Positions 49,298-56,974 of a DNA stretch of 64,000 nucleotides are shown piece by piece. The position numbers were made by a program, and so were the translations under genes. The stretch's first letter is position 1. Every line of letters begins with the position of its first letter. This DNA is from an uncultured Prevotellaceae bacterium. GTDB taxonomy: Bacteria; Bacteroidota; Bacteroidia; Bacteroidales; Bacteroidaceae. The DNA lies in contig ONDM01000007.1 in NCBI GenBank assembly GCA_900316585.1, forward strand, positions 62,001 through 126,000, given 5' to 3'. Under the pieces are notes generated by a model that was not told where the DNA came from, made no database searches, and saw only the letters and a list, made by a program, of their open reading frames with translations.

Positions 49298-50881
49298 ATG
49301 AAATCATTATATAAATATTTATTTATAGGTCTGGTAGCCGGAGTTACATTCGCTTCTTGCAGTAAGGAGGATTTGGAAACTGCTCCTACTACCTCCATGT
49401 CTGGTGCCAGCCTGATGACCAATGCAAATGCAGCATTGGTCCCACTGAATGGTATTATCCGCTCCATGTATACCGCTGGATGGTCCACAGGTGGTAATTA
49501 TGACCAGTGCTTTGGAATCTCTGCACATGCGTTGTGTGCCGATCTCATGGGTGAGGACATGATTATGTCCGATATGGGAAATGGATGGTTCTGGTATGAC
49601 TGTGTCTATAACGATAAGAATTTCTTTGCTAGAACCGATTGGCGTAATTATGATCTGTGGAATGCTTTCTATACTTGGATATCCAATGCCAACTATATCT
49701 TGGCTGCAGAGGAGACCATGGAAGGTGCTGCTGCCGACAAGAACTACGTGCTGGGTCAGGCTTATGTAATCCGTGCATACAGCTATTTCATGATGGCACA
49801 GTACTTTGCACGTACCTATAAGGGACATGAGAATGAACCATGTGGCCCTATCTATACTGAGCCTACTACTCCTGAAACTCAGGGTCAGCCACGTGCTACT
49901 GTAGCTGAGGTTTATGCTCAGATTACTTCTGATATCCAGAAGGGTGTTTCTCTTCTCTCTACGGCTCATGCTGTTACTACTAAGAGCCATATTGGTTACG
50001 ATGTAGCATTAGGTATCCAGGCACGTATCGCTCTGGTGATGGAAGACTGGCAGACTGCTTTGTCTGCTTCTAAGAAAGCTATGGAGGTTACTTCTGCAAC
50101 ACCTGTTACTGTGGATCAGTTCGCTGGTTTGAACAGTACAGATGCTAAAAACGTGATGTGGGGTGCTGATATTATCACCGACCAGGTAGGTATGTATGCT
50201 TCTCTCTTCGCTCATATGGATGCTTCGGCTGAACTTTATACCGGAGTAAATACTGGTGCCCTCAAGCAGATTAGCAAGGAACTCTATGCTAAGATGAATC
50301 CAACCGATGCTCGTGCTTCTCATCTGGCTTCAGACGGTACTTATGAGTCTGGCTGGTGGAATACAGCTTTCGAAGGAAATGAAGATGGTGGTTACCAGCA
50401 GGAGAAGTTCAAATTCTTAGATCAGCAGACTTGGACCGGTGACTATATCTGGATGCGTTATGAGGAGATGCTGCTGACTGCAGCTGAGGCTGCTTGCCGC
50501 TTGGGTGATGAGTCTTCTGCTAAGAGCTATCTGAATAAGTTGATGAGCTTCCGTGATCCTGCATACGACTGCTCTAGAAAGACCGGTACTCAACTTGGTA
50601 AACTGACCAATGACTGGACTGGTTCCCTCTTGGAGGAAATCTTGATTCAGCGCCGTCTGGAATTGTGGGGTGAGTTTGGTCGTGTATATGATATCCGTCG
50701 TCTGAAACAGGGCTTCCGTCGTACTACAGCCATGGGTTGGCCAGCTGAGGCTTTGTTGGAAGGTCGTCCTTCTGATAATCCAGAGAACTATATGTGGGTA
50801 ATGACTATTCCACAGACTGAGTTTGACGGTAACATCAACATGTCTGCAGAGAAGGACCAGAATCCATTGGGAGATGAATAA
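49298..50881 (+). CDS. SusD/RagB-family surface lipoprotein, copy 1
   Basis: A 527-residue lid protein for the SusC partner just upstream. A lipoprotein signal (FASC, cysteine at residue 25) is followed by SKEDLE, an acidic/lysine pattern like the Bacteroidetes surface-export signal. The body has the helical TPR-like SusD fold (YVIRAYSYFMMAQYFARTY, EILIQRRLELWGEFGRVYDI). It captures substrate at the cell surface. The gene lies in an operon with susC copy 1 and the lipoprotein at 50912. Confidence 0.93.
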   Translation: MKSLYKYLFIGLVAGVTFASCSKEDLETAPTTSMSGASLMTNANAALVPLNGIIRSMYTAGWSTGGNYDQCFGISAHALCADLMGEDMIMSDMGNGWFWYDCVYNDKNFFARTDWRNYDLWNAFYTWISNANYILAAEETMEGAAADKNYVLGQAYVIRAYSYFMMAQYFARTYKGHENEPCGPIYTEPTTPETQGQPRATVAEVYAQITSDIQKGVSLLSTAHAVTTKSHIGYDVALGIQARIALVMEDWQTALSASKKAMEVTSATPVTVDQFAGLNSTDAKNVMWGADIITDQVGMYASLFAHMDASAELYTGVNTGALKQISKELYAKMNPTDARASHLASDGTYESGWWNTAFEGNEDGGYQQEKFKFLDQQTWTGDYIWMRYEEMLLTAAEAACRLGDESSAKSYLNKLMSFRDPAYDCSRKTGTQLGKLTNDWTGSLLEEILIQRRLELWGEFGRVYDIRRLKQGFRRTTAMGWPAEALLEGRPSDNPENYMWVMTIPQTEFDGNINMSAEKDQNPLGDE

Positions 50882-50911
50882 TTTTGTGTCGGACTAATAA
50901 AGAAAAAGAAG

Positions 50912-51775
50912 ATGAAGAATTTGAAACATCTAGCACTTGCTTTAATTGCAATGGTCGGTTTCGCAGCATGTAATACCGACAATGAAGGCACTATTTATGA
51001 GCCAAAGGCACAGAATATCTCTTTTGAGAAGAAGACATTGGCCAAAGCGTTGACCTCAGAGACTTCTTATACTCTTTCTGTCAGGGTAACTCGTAACGTT
51101 GGTAAGGGTGCTTATACTGCTAACTATACAGTAACTCCAAAACAGGAATGTACGTATACTGACAACAACGGTGGAAAGGTAGAATTTATCGATGGACAGA
51201 CTGTCTCTTATATTACACTGACTGTAAACAACATGGTAAAAGGTAAATTGTATTCCTTTGACATTGAATTGAGTCAGGCAGACAAGGATCAGGCAGACCT
51301 GAACACGAATGCTGCTGTTACAGCTACCAATATAGGTGTGCTTTGTGACTATAACTGGATTCAAGTAGGTAGTGGAACCTATACTGACGTGTATTGGTTT
51401 GAAGCTTCTGCCGATGAGGTTCCTATTTTCAATGCAGAGGGTACAGACATCTATCGTCTGGTTAGTCCAAACTTGTATGTTTGGAATGAACTGGAGCCAG
51501 GTGCAGATTACAAACCAGGTGCACACAATATAGATTTCCATTTGAGTGCCGACGGTACCGTTACATTTGATGATGGATTGTACGATGTAGGTATATATTA
51601 TGGTGGTTCACCATATTATTATATGTACTATACCAGTGCTTACCCTGCTTACTGTGGAGTGACAAACGAGGATGGTTTCATCACGGTTTATGGTCTGTTA
51701 TATGATGAAGGCGATCTGTATCCTGTGCCCGTTCCATTCTTCACTTTTGATTGGACAGAAGGCTATCCATATTGA
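50912..51775 (+). CDS. unrecognised lipoprotein in SusE position
   Basis: A 287-residue lipoprotein (signal FAAC, cysteine at residue 20, followed by NTDNEG, mildly acidic). Residues about 30-120 look like a beta-sandwich of Calx-beta or DUF1735-like character (YTLSVRVTRNVGKGAYTANY, ending YSFDIELSQADKDQ). The C-terminal half (about 135-287) is rich in Tyr, Gly and Asp (YYGGSPYYYMYYTSAYPAY) and I do not recognise it. Its place after susCD suggests an accessory surface binding protein for the same ligand. It ends 24 bases before a terminator stem. Confidence 0.75.
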   Translation: MKNLKHLALALIAMVGFAACNTDNEGTIYEPKAQNISFEKKTLAKALTSETSYTLSVRVTRNVGKGAYTANYTVTPKQECTYTDNNGGKVEFIDGQTVSYITLTVNNMVKGKLYSFDIELSQADKDQADLNTNAAVTATNIGVLCDYNWIQVGSGTYTDVYWFEASADEVPIFNAEGTDIYRLVSPNLYVWNELEPGADYKPGAHNIDFHLSADGTVTFDDGLYDVGIYYGGSPYYYMYYTSAYPAYCGVTNEDGFITVYGLLYDEGDLYPVPVPFFTFDWTEGYPY

Positions 51776-51796
51776 TAAAGAAATAAAAACCTGAAG

Positions 51797-51833
51797 AAAG
51801 GGAGCGCATCAAATTATCCGATGCACTCCCTTT
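51797..51833 (+). terminator. intrinsic terminator of the first susCD operon
   Basis: AAAGGGAG-C-GCATC (51797-51810) pairs with GATGC-A-CTCCCTTT (51820-51833), a 13-bp stem with one C-A mismatch, followed by T/A-rich sequence. Confidence 0.8.
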
Positions 51834-52000
51834 ATATATTTAATTAAGGTATTACCCTCCCCTCAGATGTAGAAAAAAAACCTGTTAACAATTTTTATAC
51901 TGAGGTATGATGATATCGCTTGCCATAAGGCCTTTTTTGCTATCAAAATGGAAGAAAAGGCATGAAACGCATTCCAATTTAAAAAAAATGCCGGTTAAAA

Positions 52001-52032
52001 TTTGTTTTTTAGGTGAAAAAATACTTTATTTG
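52001..52032 (+). promoter_or_regulatory. candidate promoter of the second susC
   Basis: TTTG (52001-52004), 20 bases, then TTTATTTG (52025-52032), one base off TAnnTTTG. Its last base is 153 bases from the ATG, exactly as in the first susC, which supports it despite the mismatch. Confidence 0.55.
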
Positions 52033-52184
52033 CATCTTATATTTAAGGCATGAATAGCTTAAGAGGCATATAGCGTTTTATATTTAGGCACATAAATATA
52101 CTTTTATAGTGATTGTAGCCTTAAATGTGGCAAAACATTTTATGAGAGATTTAAACCTTTATATTATTAACTAAGTTTATTCTT

Positions 52185-55100
52185 ATGAAGAAAAGAATTG
52201 TGTTGTTTATGACCTGTCTTTTTGCAGTGATAGGTCTTGCAATTGCCCAGACCCGTGTTCAGGGTGTTGTCCTTTCTCAAGAGGATAATGAGCCTATCGT
52301 GGGTGCTTCTATTTTAGTTAAGGGAACTACTATCGGTACTGTTACAGACATGGATGGTAGATTTACCTTGACGGGCATTCCAAGTTCTGCCAAGACAATT
52401 GTTGTCTCATACGTAGGTATGAAAACAGAAGAGTTGGCTATCAGAGCTAATATGAGAATCATGCTGCAGAGCGATGCAGAGGTATTGGAAGATGTCATTG
52501 TAGTAGCTTATGGTACTGCAAAGAAGTCTTCTTTCACCGGTTCCGCATCTTCTGTAGGTGCACAGACATTGGAAAAGCGTGCCATTTCTAACGCCACTAA
52601 TGCATTGGAAGGTAATACCTCTGGTGTGCAGGTTACTGCTGCTACTGGTCAGCCTGGTGACGGTGCAAGCATCCGTATCCGTGGTTTCGGTTCCGTGAAT
52701 GCTTCTAACGCTCCTCTTTATGTAGTGGATGGTGCTGTGTACAATGGAAGTATCAGTGATATTAACCCTGCCGATATTGAGAGCTTGACAGTATTGAAGG
52801 ATGCTGCTTCTACTTCTCTGTATGGTGCTTCTGCAGGTAACGGTGTAGTACTCATCACTACCAAGAGTGGCCAGGCTAGCACAAACGGTGCTGTAGGTGT
52901 GAACCTGACTATCAACCAAGGTTGGTCTAACCGTGCCTATAAGGATTATGCTACCATGGGCATTGATGACTACTATGTAACTACCTGGCACAAGATTAAG
53001 AATGCTCAGATCACTGGTGGAAAGAGCGAGGCTGATGCTGCTGCTTATGCTAGCAAGAACCTGGTTGATAATTTCTTGCAGTATAACATCTTCAAGGGAT
53101 TGGCTAATGATGCTGTAGTTGACGTCAATGGTAAGCTGGGTAACTACTCTGGTTACAAGTGGGGCGAGGACTTGGATTGGGAAGATTCCATGTTCAAGAC
53201 TGGCCACCGTCAGGAGTATATCTTAAGCTATAACACCAAGACTGACAAGAGTGACACCTATGCATCTGTTGGTTACCTGAAGGACAATGGTTACATGATT
53301 AAGACCGACTTTGAGCGTTACACTGGTCGTATCAATTATAACGTAAATCCAACTAAGTGGTTGAAGACTGGTTTGAACCTGGGTTTCACCCGTACGAATT
53401 CCAGCTATTCTAATGCTACATCCGACAGTTCTAGCTCTTATTCAAACTTGCAGATGTTTGCTCGTTCCATCGCTCCTTACATGCCTATTCATCGTCATGA
53501 TCCTGAAACAGGTGCTTACTTGGATGATGATGGTAACGTAACTACAGATTCTAGCAAATATGCATACGGCTACTATGACCGTCTGGTAGGTACCTATGTA
53601 GGTCGTGACGGTATGGTTGAGCAGTTGTGGAATGACCGTAACTTCCACCGTATGAATGAGTCTGGTAAGGCTTATGTGACTATCACTCCTATCGATGGTC
53701 TGTCTTTCACCGTAAACTACTCTCTGAACAACTTGGATTATCGTGCAAAGCGTTATGAGAACCCTTATGTAGGTGATGGTACTGCAGGACCTGCTCGTTT
53801 GAGCATTACTTCTTATCGTGATCTTACTCAGACCTTCAACCAGATTGCTCAGTATAACAAGAGCTTTGACCGTCACACTGTGGACGTAACTCTGGGTCAT
53901 GAGAACCATTCATGGAAGCGTGAGTACATATCTTCTATGAAGACAGGTGAGACTATTCATGGTATCTACGATTTTGAGAACTTCGTAAACATCAGCTCAT
54001 TGACTTCTTATACCGATGAATATACGAAGGAAGGTTTCTTTGGTCGTGTAAACTATGACTATGACAACAAGTATTATGCATCTCTTTCTTATCGTCATGA
54101 TGGTAGTTCTCGTTTCGCTAAGGACAACCGCTGGGGTGACTTCTGGTCATTCGGTTTGAGCTGGCGTCTTACTCAGGAGAACTTCATGAAGGACATTGAA
54201 TGGATTAACAACTTGAAGATCCGTGCATCTTATGGTCAGACTGGTAATGACCAGGGTATCGGTTACTATCCATATCAGACCCTCTATGAACTGGGTAAGA
54301 ACAATGGTACAGAAGCTGGTATGTACTTCACATCAATTTCTAACCCTGACATCATGTGGGAAACTCAGGTTTCTACCGATGCTGCTATTGAGTTCGGTTT
54401 GTGGGACAACAAGTTGAGCGGTAGCGTGGAGTATTTCCGTAAGGAGTCTAAAGACCTGCTCTTCGATGTAGCACAGGCATATTCTACCGGTGTAGAAACT
54501 ATTACCAAGAACATTGGTAAGGTAACCAACTCTGGTGTGGAAATCAATTTGGATTATCGTATTATTCAGTCACGTGACTGGAACCTTTCTGTAGGTGCTA
54601 ACGCTACATTCTTGACGAATAAGCTGAAGACCCTTCCAGATGACATGAAGGAGAACGGTTATGTAACCGGTTCTAAGAAATGGATGGAAGGTAAGTCTAT
54701 GTATGAGTTCTGGTTGTATCAGTGGCAGGGTGTAGATCCTCAGACAGGTAATGGCTATTATCTGATTGACGATGGTGCAAAAGTACCAGAAGCAGACAAG
54801 TTGACTGTAAATGGTAAGGATTACACAACTTCAGTGACCTATGCAAAGAAAGACTGGGCAGGCCGTTCTATTCCTAATGTATATGGTGGTTTCAACTTTA
54901 ACCTGGGTTATAAGAACGTGTCTCTGTCTGCTACCTTCTCTTATCAGCTGGGTGGTAAGATTCTGGATACTTCTTATGCAAGACTGATGACTCCAGGTGA
55001 GTATGCAGCTGCTATGCATGAGGATATGGGTAAGGCTTGGATGAAACCAGGCGATATCTCCGATGTTCCACGTCTGGATGGTAATGCTACTTATTCTAGT

Positions 55101-55364
55101 AACATGGTCAACAACAATAGTACACGTTGGTTGACCAGCTCTGATTACTTGAACCTGCGTTCTGTAAACTTGAGCTACCAGCTTCCTAAGTCATTGCTGA
55201 GCAAGGTACAGATTAAGAATGCTCGTTTGAACCTGACTTGTGAGAATGTATTCATGATCAAGGCTCGTCAGGGTTTGAACCCAATGGCAAACTTCTCTGG
55301 TCTGACTTATAATGAGTATATGCCAAGCCGTAACTTTACGATTGGTCTGAATGTTGGATTCTAA
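52185..55364 (+). CDS. SusC/RagA-family TonB-dependent outer-membrane transporter, copy 2
   Basis: A 1059-residue paralogue of copy 1. Signal peptide and carboxypeptidase-regulatory-like domain are nearly the same as in copy 1 (residues 23-65 almost identical), followed by EDVIVVAYGTAKKSSFTGS, a plug (IRIRGFGSVNASNAPLYVVD) and a barrel ending FTIGLNVGF. The plug and barrel differ much more than the N-terminus, so the two probably take different ligands while sharing TonB coupling. The SusD partner starts 19 bases downstream. Confidence 0.95.
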   Translation: MKKRIVLFMTCLFAVIGLAIAQTRVQGVVLSQEDNEPIVGASILVKGTTIGTVTDMDGRFTLTGIPSSAKTIVVSYVGMKTEELAIRANMRIMLQSDAEVLEDVIVVAYGTAKKSSFTGSASSVGAQTLEKRAISNATNALEGNTSGVQVTAATGQPGDGASIRIRGFGSVNASNAPLYVVDGAVYNGSISDINPADIESLTVLKDAASTSLYGASAGNGVVLITTKSGQASTNGAVGVNLTINQGWSNRAYKDYATMGIDDYYVTTWHKIKNAQITGGKSEADAAAYASKNLVDNFLQYNIFKGLANDAVVDVNGKLGNYSGYKWGEDLDWEDSMFKTGHRQEYILSYNTKTDKSDTYASVGYLKDNGYMIKTDFERYTGRINYNVNPTKWLKTGLNLGFTRTNSSYSNATSDSSSSYSNLQMFARSIAPYMPIHRHDPETGAYLDDDGNVTTDSSKYAYGYYDRLVGTYVGRDGMVEQLWNDRNFHRMNESGKAYVTITPIDGLSFTVNYSLNNLDYRAKRYENPYVGDGTAGPARLSITSYRDLTQTFNQIAQYNKSFDRHTVDVTLGHENHSWKREYISSMKTGETIHGIYDFENFVNISSLTSYTDEYTKEGFFGRVNYDYDNKYYASLSYRHDGSSRFAKDNRWGDFWSFGLSWRLTQENFMKDIEWINNLKIRASYGQTGNDQGIGYYPYQTLYELGKNNGTEAGMYFTSISNPDIMWETQVSTDAAIEFGLWDNKLSGSVEYFRKESKDLLFDVAQAYSTGVETITKNIGKVTNSGVEINLDYRIIQSRDWNLSVGANATFLTNKLKTLPDDMKENGYVTGSKKWMEGKSMYEFWLYQWQGVDPQTGNGYYLIDDGAKVPEADKLTVNGKDYTTSVTYAKKDWAGRSIPNVYGGFNFNLGYKNVSLSATFSYQLGGKILDTSYARLMTPGEYAAAMHEDMGKAWMKPGDISDVPRLDGNATYSSNMVNNNSTRWLTSSDYLNLRSVNLSYQLPKSLLSKVQIKNARLNLTCENVFMIKARQGLNPMANFSGLTYNEYMPSRNFTIGLNVGF
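52251..52381 (+). repeat. 131-bp near-identical tract shared by the two susC genes, copy B
   Basis: Partner of 46193-46323, with a single difference. The boundary is sharp: mismatches begin at 52250 on the left and 52382 on the right. Confidence 0.9.
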
Positions 55365-55383
55365 TTCAGGAAAGGAAATATAT

Positions 55384-56892
55384 ATGAAAGCAATCAAAAA
55401 TATAACAAAAGGTTTAATTGTTCTGTCTGCAGTAGCTTTGGTGGGCTGTAGCGACGATTATCTGGAGACCGTTCCTACCGATCAGGTGTCTGATGTGGTG
55501 ATGGCAGAGACAGTCAACGGTATCTACCTGGCTCTGAACGGTATCCACAGGGAAATGGTTTCCCAGGAATCTGGTTACCAGTGCTTTGGTGGTCTTCCTG
55601 GTTTCATGTTCACTCGTGACTGGGCTGCCGATGACATTACTTGTCATGCTACAAGTAACTGGTGGTCACGTCTTTCTACCTGGCAGTACCATATGGATAA
55701 GTCCAGTGGTTATAACTATAGCTATTGGAGAGTTTACTACCAGTGGATTCTGAATGCCAATAAGATTCTTGAGGCTTTGGAAAAAATCGATAGGGATGCC
55801 TTGTCTGGAAGTGACCAGGATCTCTATGACCAGGTGAAGGGTGAAGCTCTTTGTATCCGTGGTTTTGCTCACTATGACATGGTTCAGCAGTATGCTAAGA
55901 GCTATGTGCCAGGTGGAAATAACACTCAGGATGGTGTTCCTTATCGTCTCACTTCTGAGGTAGGTGAATTGGCTCGCTCTACTGTAGCTGAGACTTACCG
56001 TTTGATCATTGCCGACCTGGACAATGCTATTACCTTGCTTGAAGGTAAGGACGTTTATGATGTGAACCACTACAGCGAGAAGGTTGCACTTGGCTTGAGA
56101 GCACGTGTAGCTTTGACCATGGGTGATTATGCTAATGCAGCAAGCTATGCTACAAGGGCTATCGAGGTAGCAGAGTCTGAGGGCTTCAAACTGATGTCAA
56201 CCGTTGATGAGTTCACTTGCGGTTTTGCTGATATTACCAGCGATACCAAGGAGGCTCTCTATGCAGCTTTGACTCCAGATGACCAGACTGTTTACTTCTA
56301 TTCCTTCTATGCATACATGTCATGGAACTTCAACGCTTCAGCAGTACGTAGTTATGTGAACTGTATGAACAAGGAACTGTATGATGGCATGTCTGAGACT
56401 GACTACCGTCGTTTGTGGGCAGATCCTACTGGAACAGCTGAGGTACCTGCATCTAACTACAAGAAGGCTCCATACCAGAACCGTAAGTTTACTGCACGTT
56501 CTTCTTCAAATGCTGTAGGTAATGTAGCATTCATGCGTCTGGCAGAGCTTTATCTGATCGCTTCTGAGGCTTATGCTCGTGCAGGTCAGGAAAGTGCAGC
56601 TAAGGAAATCTTCACCAAGTTCCAGCAGACTCGTGACCCTGAGTATACTACTAGCAACAGCACTGGTGAGGCATTTATTACTGAAATCATGAACAGCCGT
56701 CGTGTTGAGCTGTGGGGTGAAGGTCAGCGTTACTTCGACTTGAAGCGTCTGCACCAGGATCTTCAGCGTGACTCTTTGTCTGATGCTGCTCTCTGTGGTT
56801 TCACATTCAAGGATGCTGATGCTGATGGTTGGGTATTCGAGATTCCTCAGCACGAGGTTGATTACAACCCACTCTGTACTTACAACTATTAA
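55384..56892 (+). CDS. SusD/RagB-family surface lipoprotein, copy 2
   Basis: A 502-residue SusD partner of the upstream transporter. The lipoprotein signal (ALVGC) is followed by SDDYLE, a good surface-export pattern. Helical SusD repeats include GEALCIRGFAHYDMVQQYAK and the C-terminal EIMNSRRVELWGEGQRYFDL. I start it at 55384 (MKAIKNITK); an upstream in-frame ATG at 55351 lies inside susC and would spoil the signal peptide. A terminator-like hairpin follows. Confidence 0.93.
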   Translation: MKAIKNITKGLIVLSAVALVGCSDDYLETVPTDQVSDVVMAETVNGIYLALNGIHREMVSQESGYQCFGGLPGFMFTRDWAADDITCHATSNWWSRLSTWQYHMDKSSGYNYSYWRVYYQWILNANKILEALEKIDRDALSGSDQDLYDQVKGEALCIRGFAHYDMVQQYAKSYVPGGNNTQDGVPYRLTSEVGELARSTVAETYRLIIADLDNAITLLEGKDVYDVNHYSEKVALGLRARVALTMGDYANAASYATRAIEVAESEGFKLMSTVDEFTCGFADITSDTKEALYAALTPDDQTVYFYSFYAYMSWNFNASAVRSYVNCMNKELYDGMSETDYRRLWADPTGTAEVPASNYKKAPYQNRKFTARSSSNAVGNVAFMRLAELYLIASEAYARAGQESAAKEIFTKFQQTRDPEYTTSNSTGEAFITEIMNSRRVELWGEGQRYFDLKRLHQDLQRDSLSDAALCGFTFKDADADGWVFEIPQHEVDYNPLCTYNY

Positions 56893-56919
56893 ACTTAAGG
56901 ATGTAAATCCTATCTAAAT

Positions 56920-56950
56920 ACAGGAAGGGGCTAGTCCTCTTCCTGTTTTT
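56920..56950 (+). terminator. terminator-like hairpin after the second susD
   Basis: CAGGAAG (56921-56927) pairs with CTTCCTG (56939-56945), with further GGG/TCC pairing inside and TTTTT after. Only 24 bases remain before the S9 peptidase ATG, so read-through probably feeds that gene. Confidence 0.75.
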
Positions 56951-56974
56951 GATTCTAAATAATAACTGTTTATC

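Larger units (their letters stand above)
51776..52184 (+). promoter_or_regulatory. 409-bp spacer between the two susCD operons
   Basis: It contains the terminator of the first operon, the candidate promoter of the second susC and its leader of about 145 bases. No gene, regulator or stable RNA is seen. Confidence 0.55.

Noticed and set aside
52407-53207. A 266-codon antisense frame opposite the second susC
   Set aside because: It lies entirely within a well-supported gene, has a Ser/Thr/Ile-rich composition typical of reversed coding sequence and no recognisable motif.
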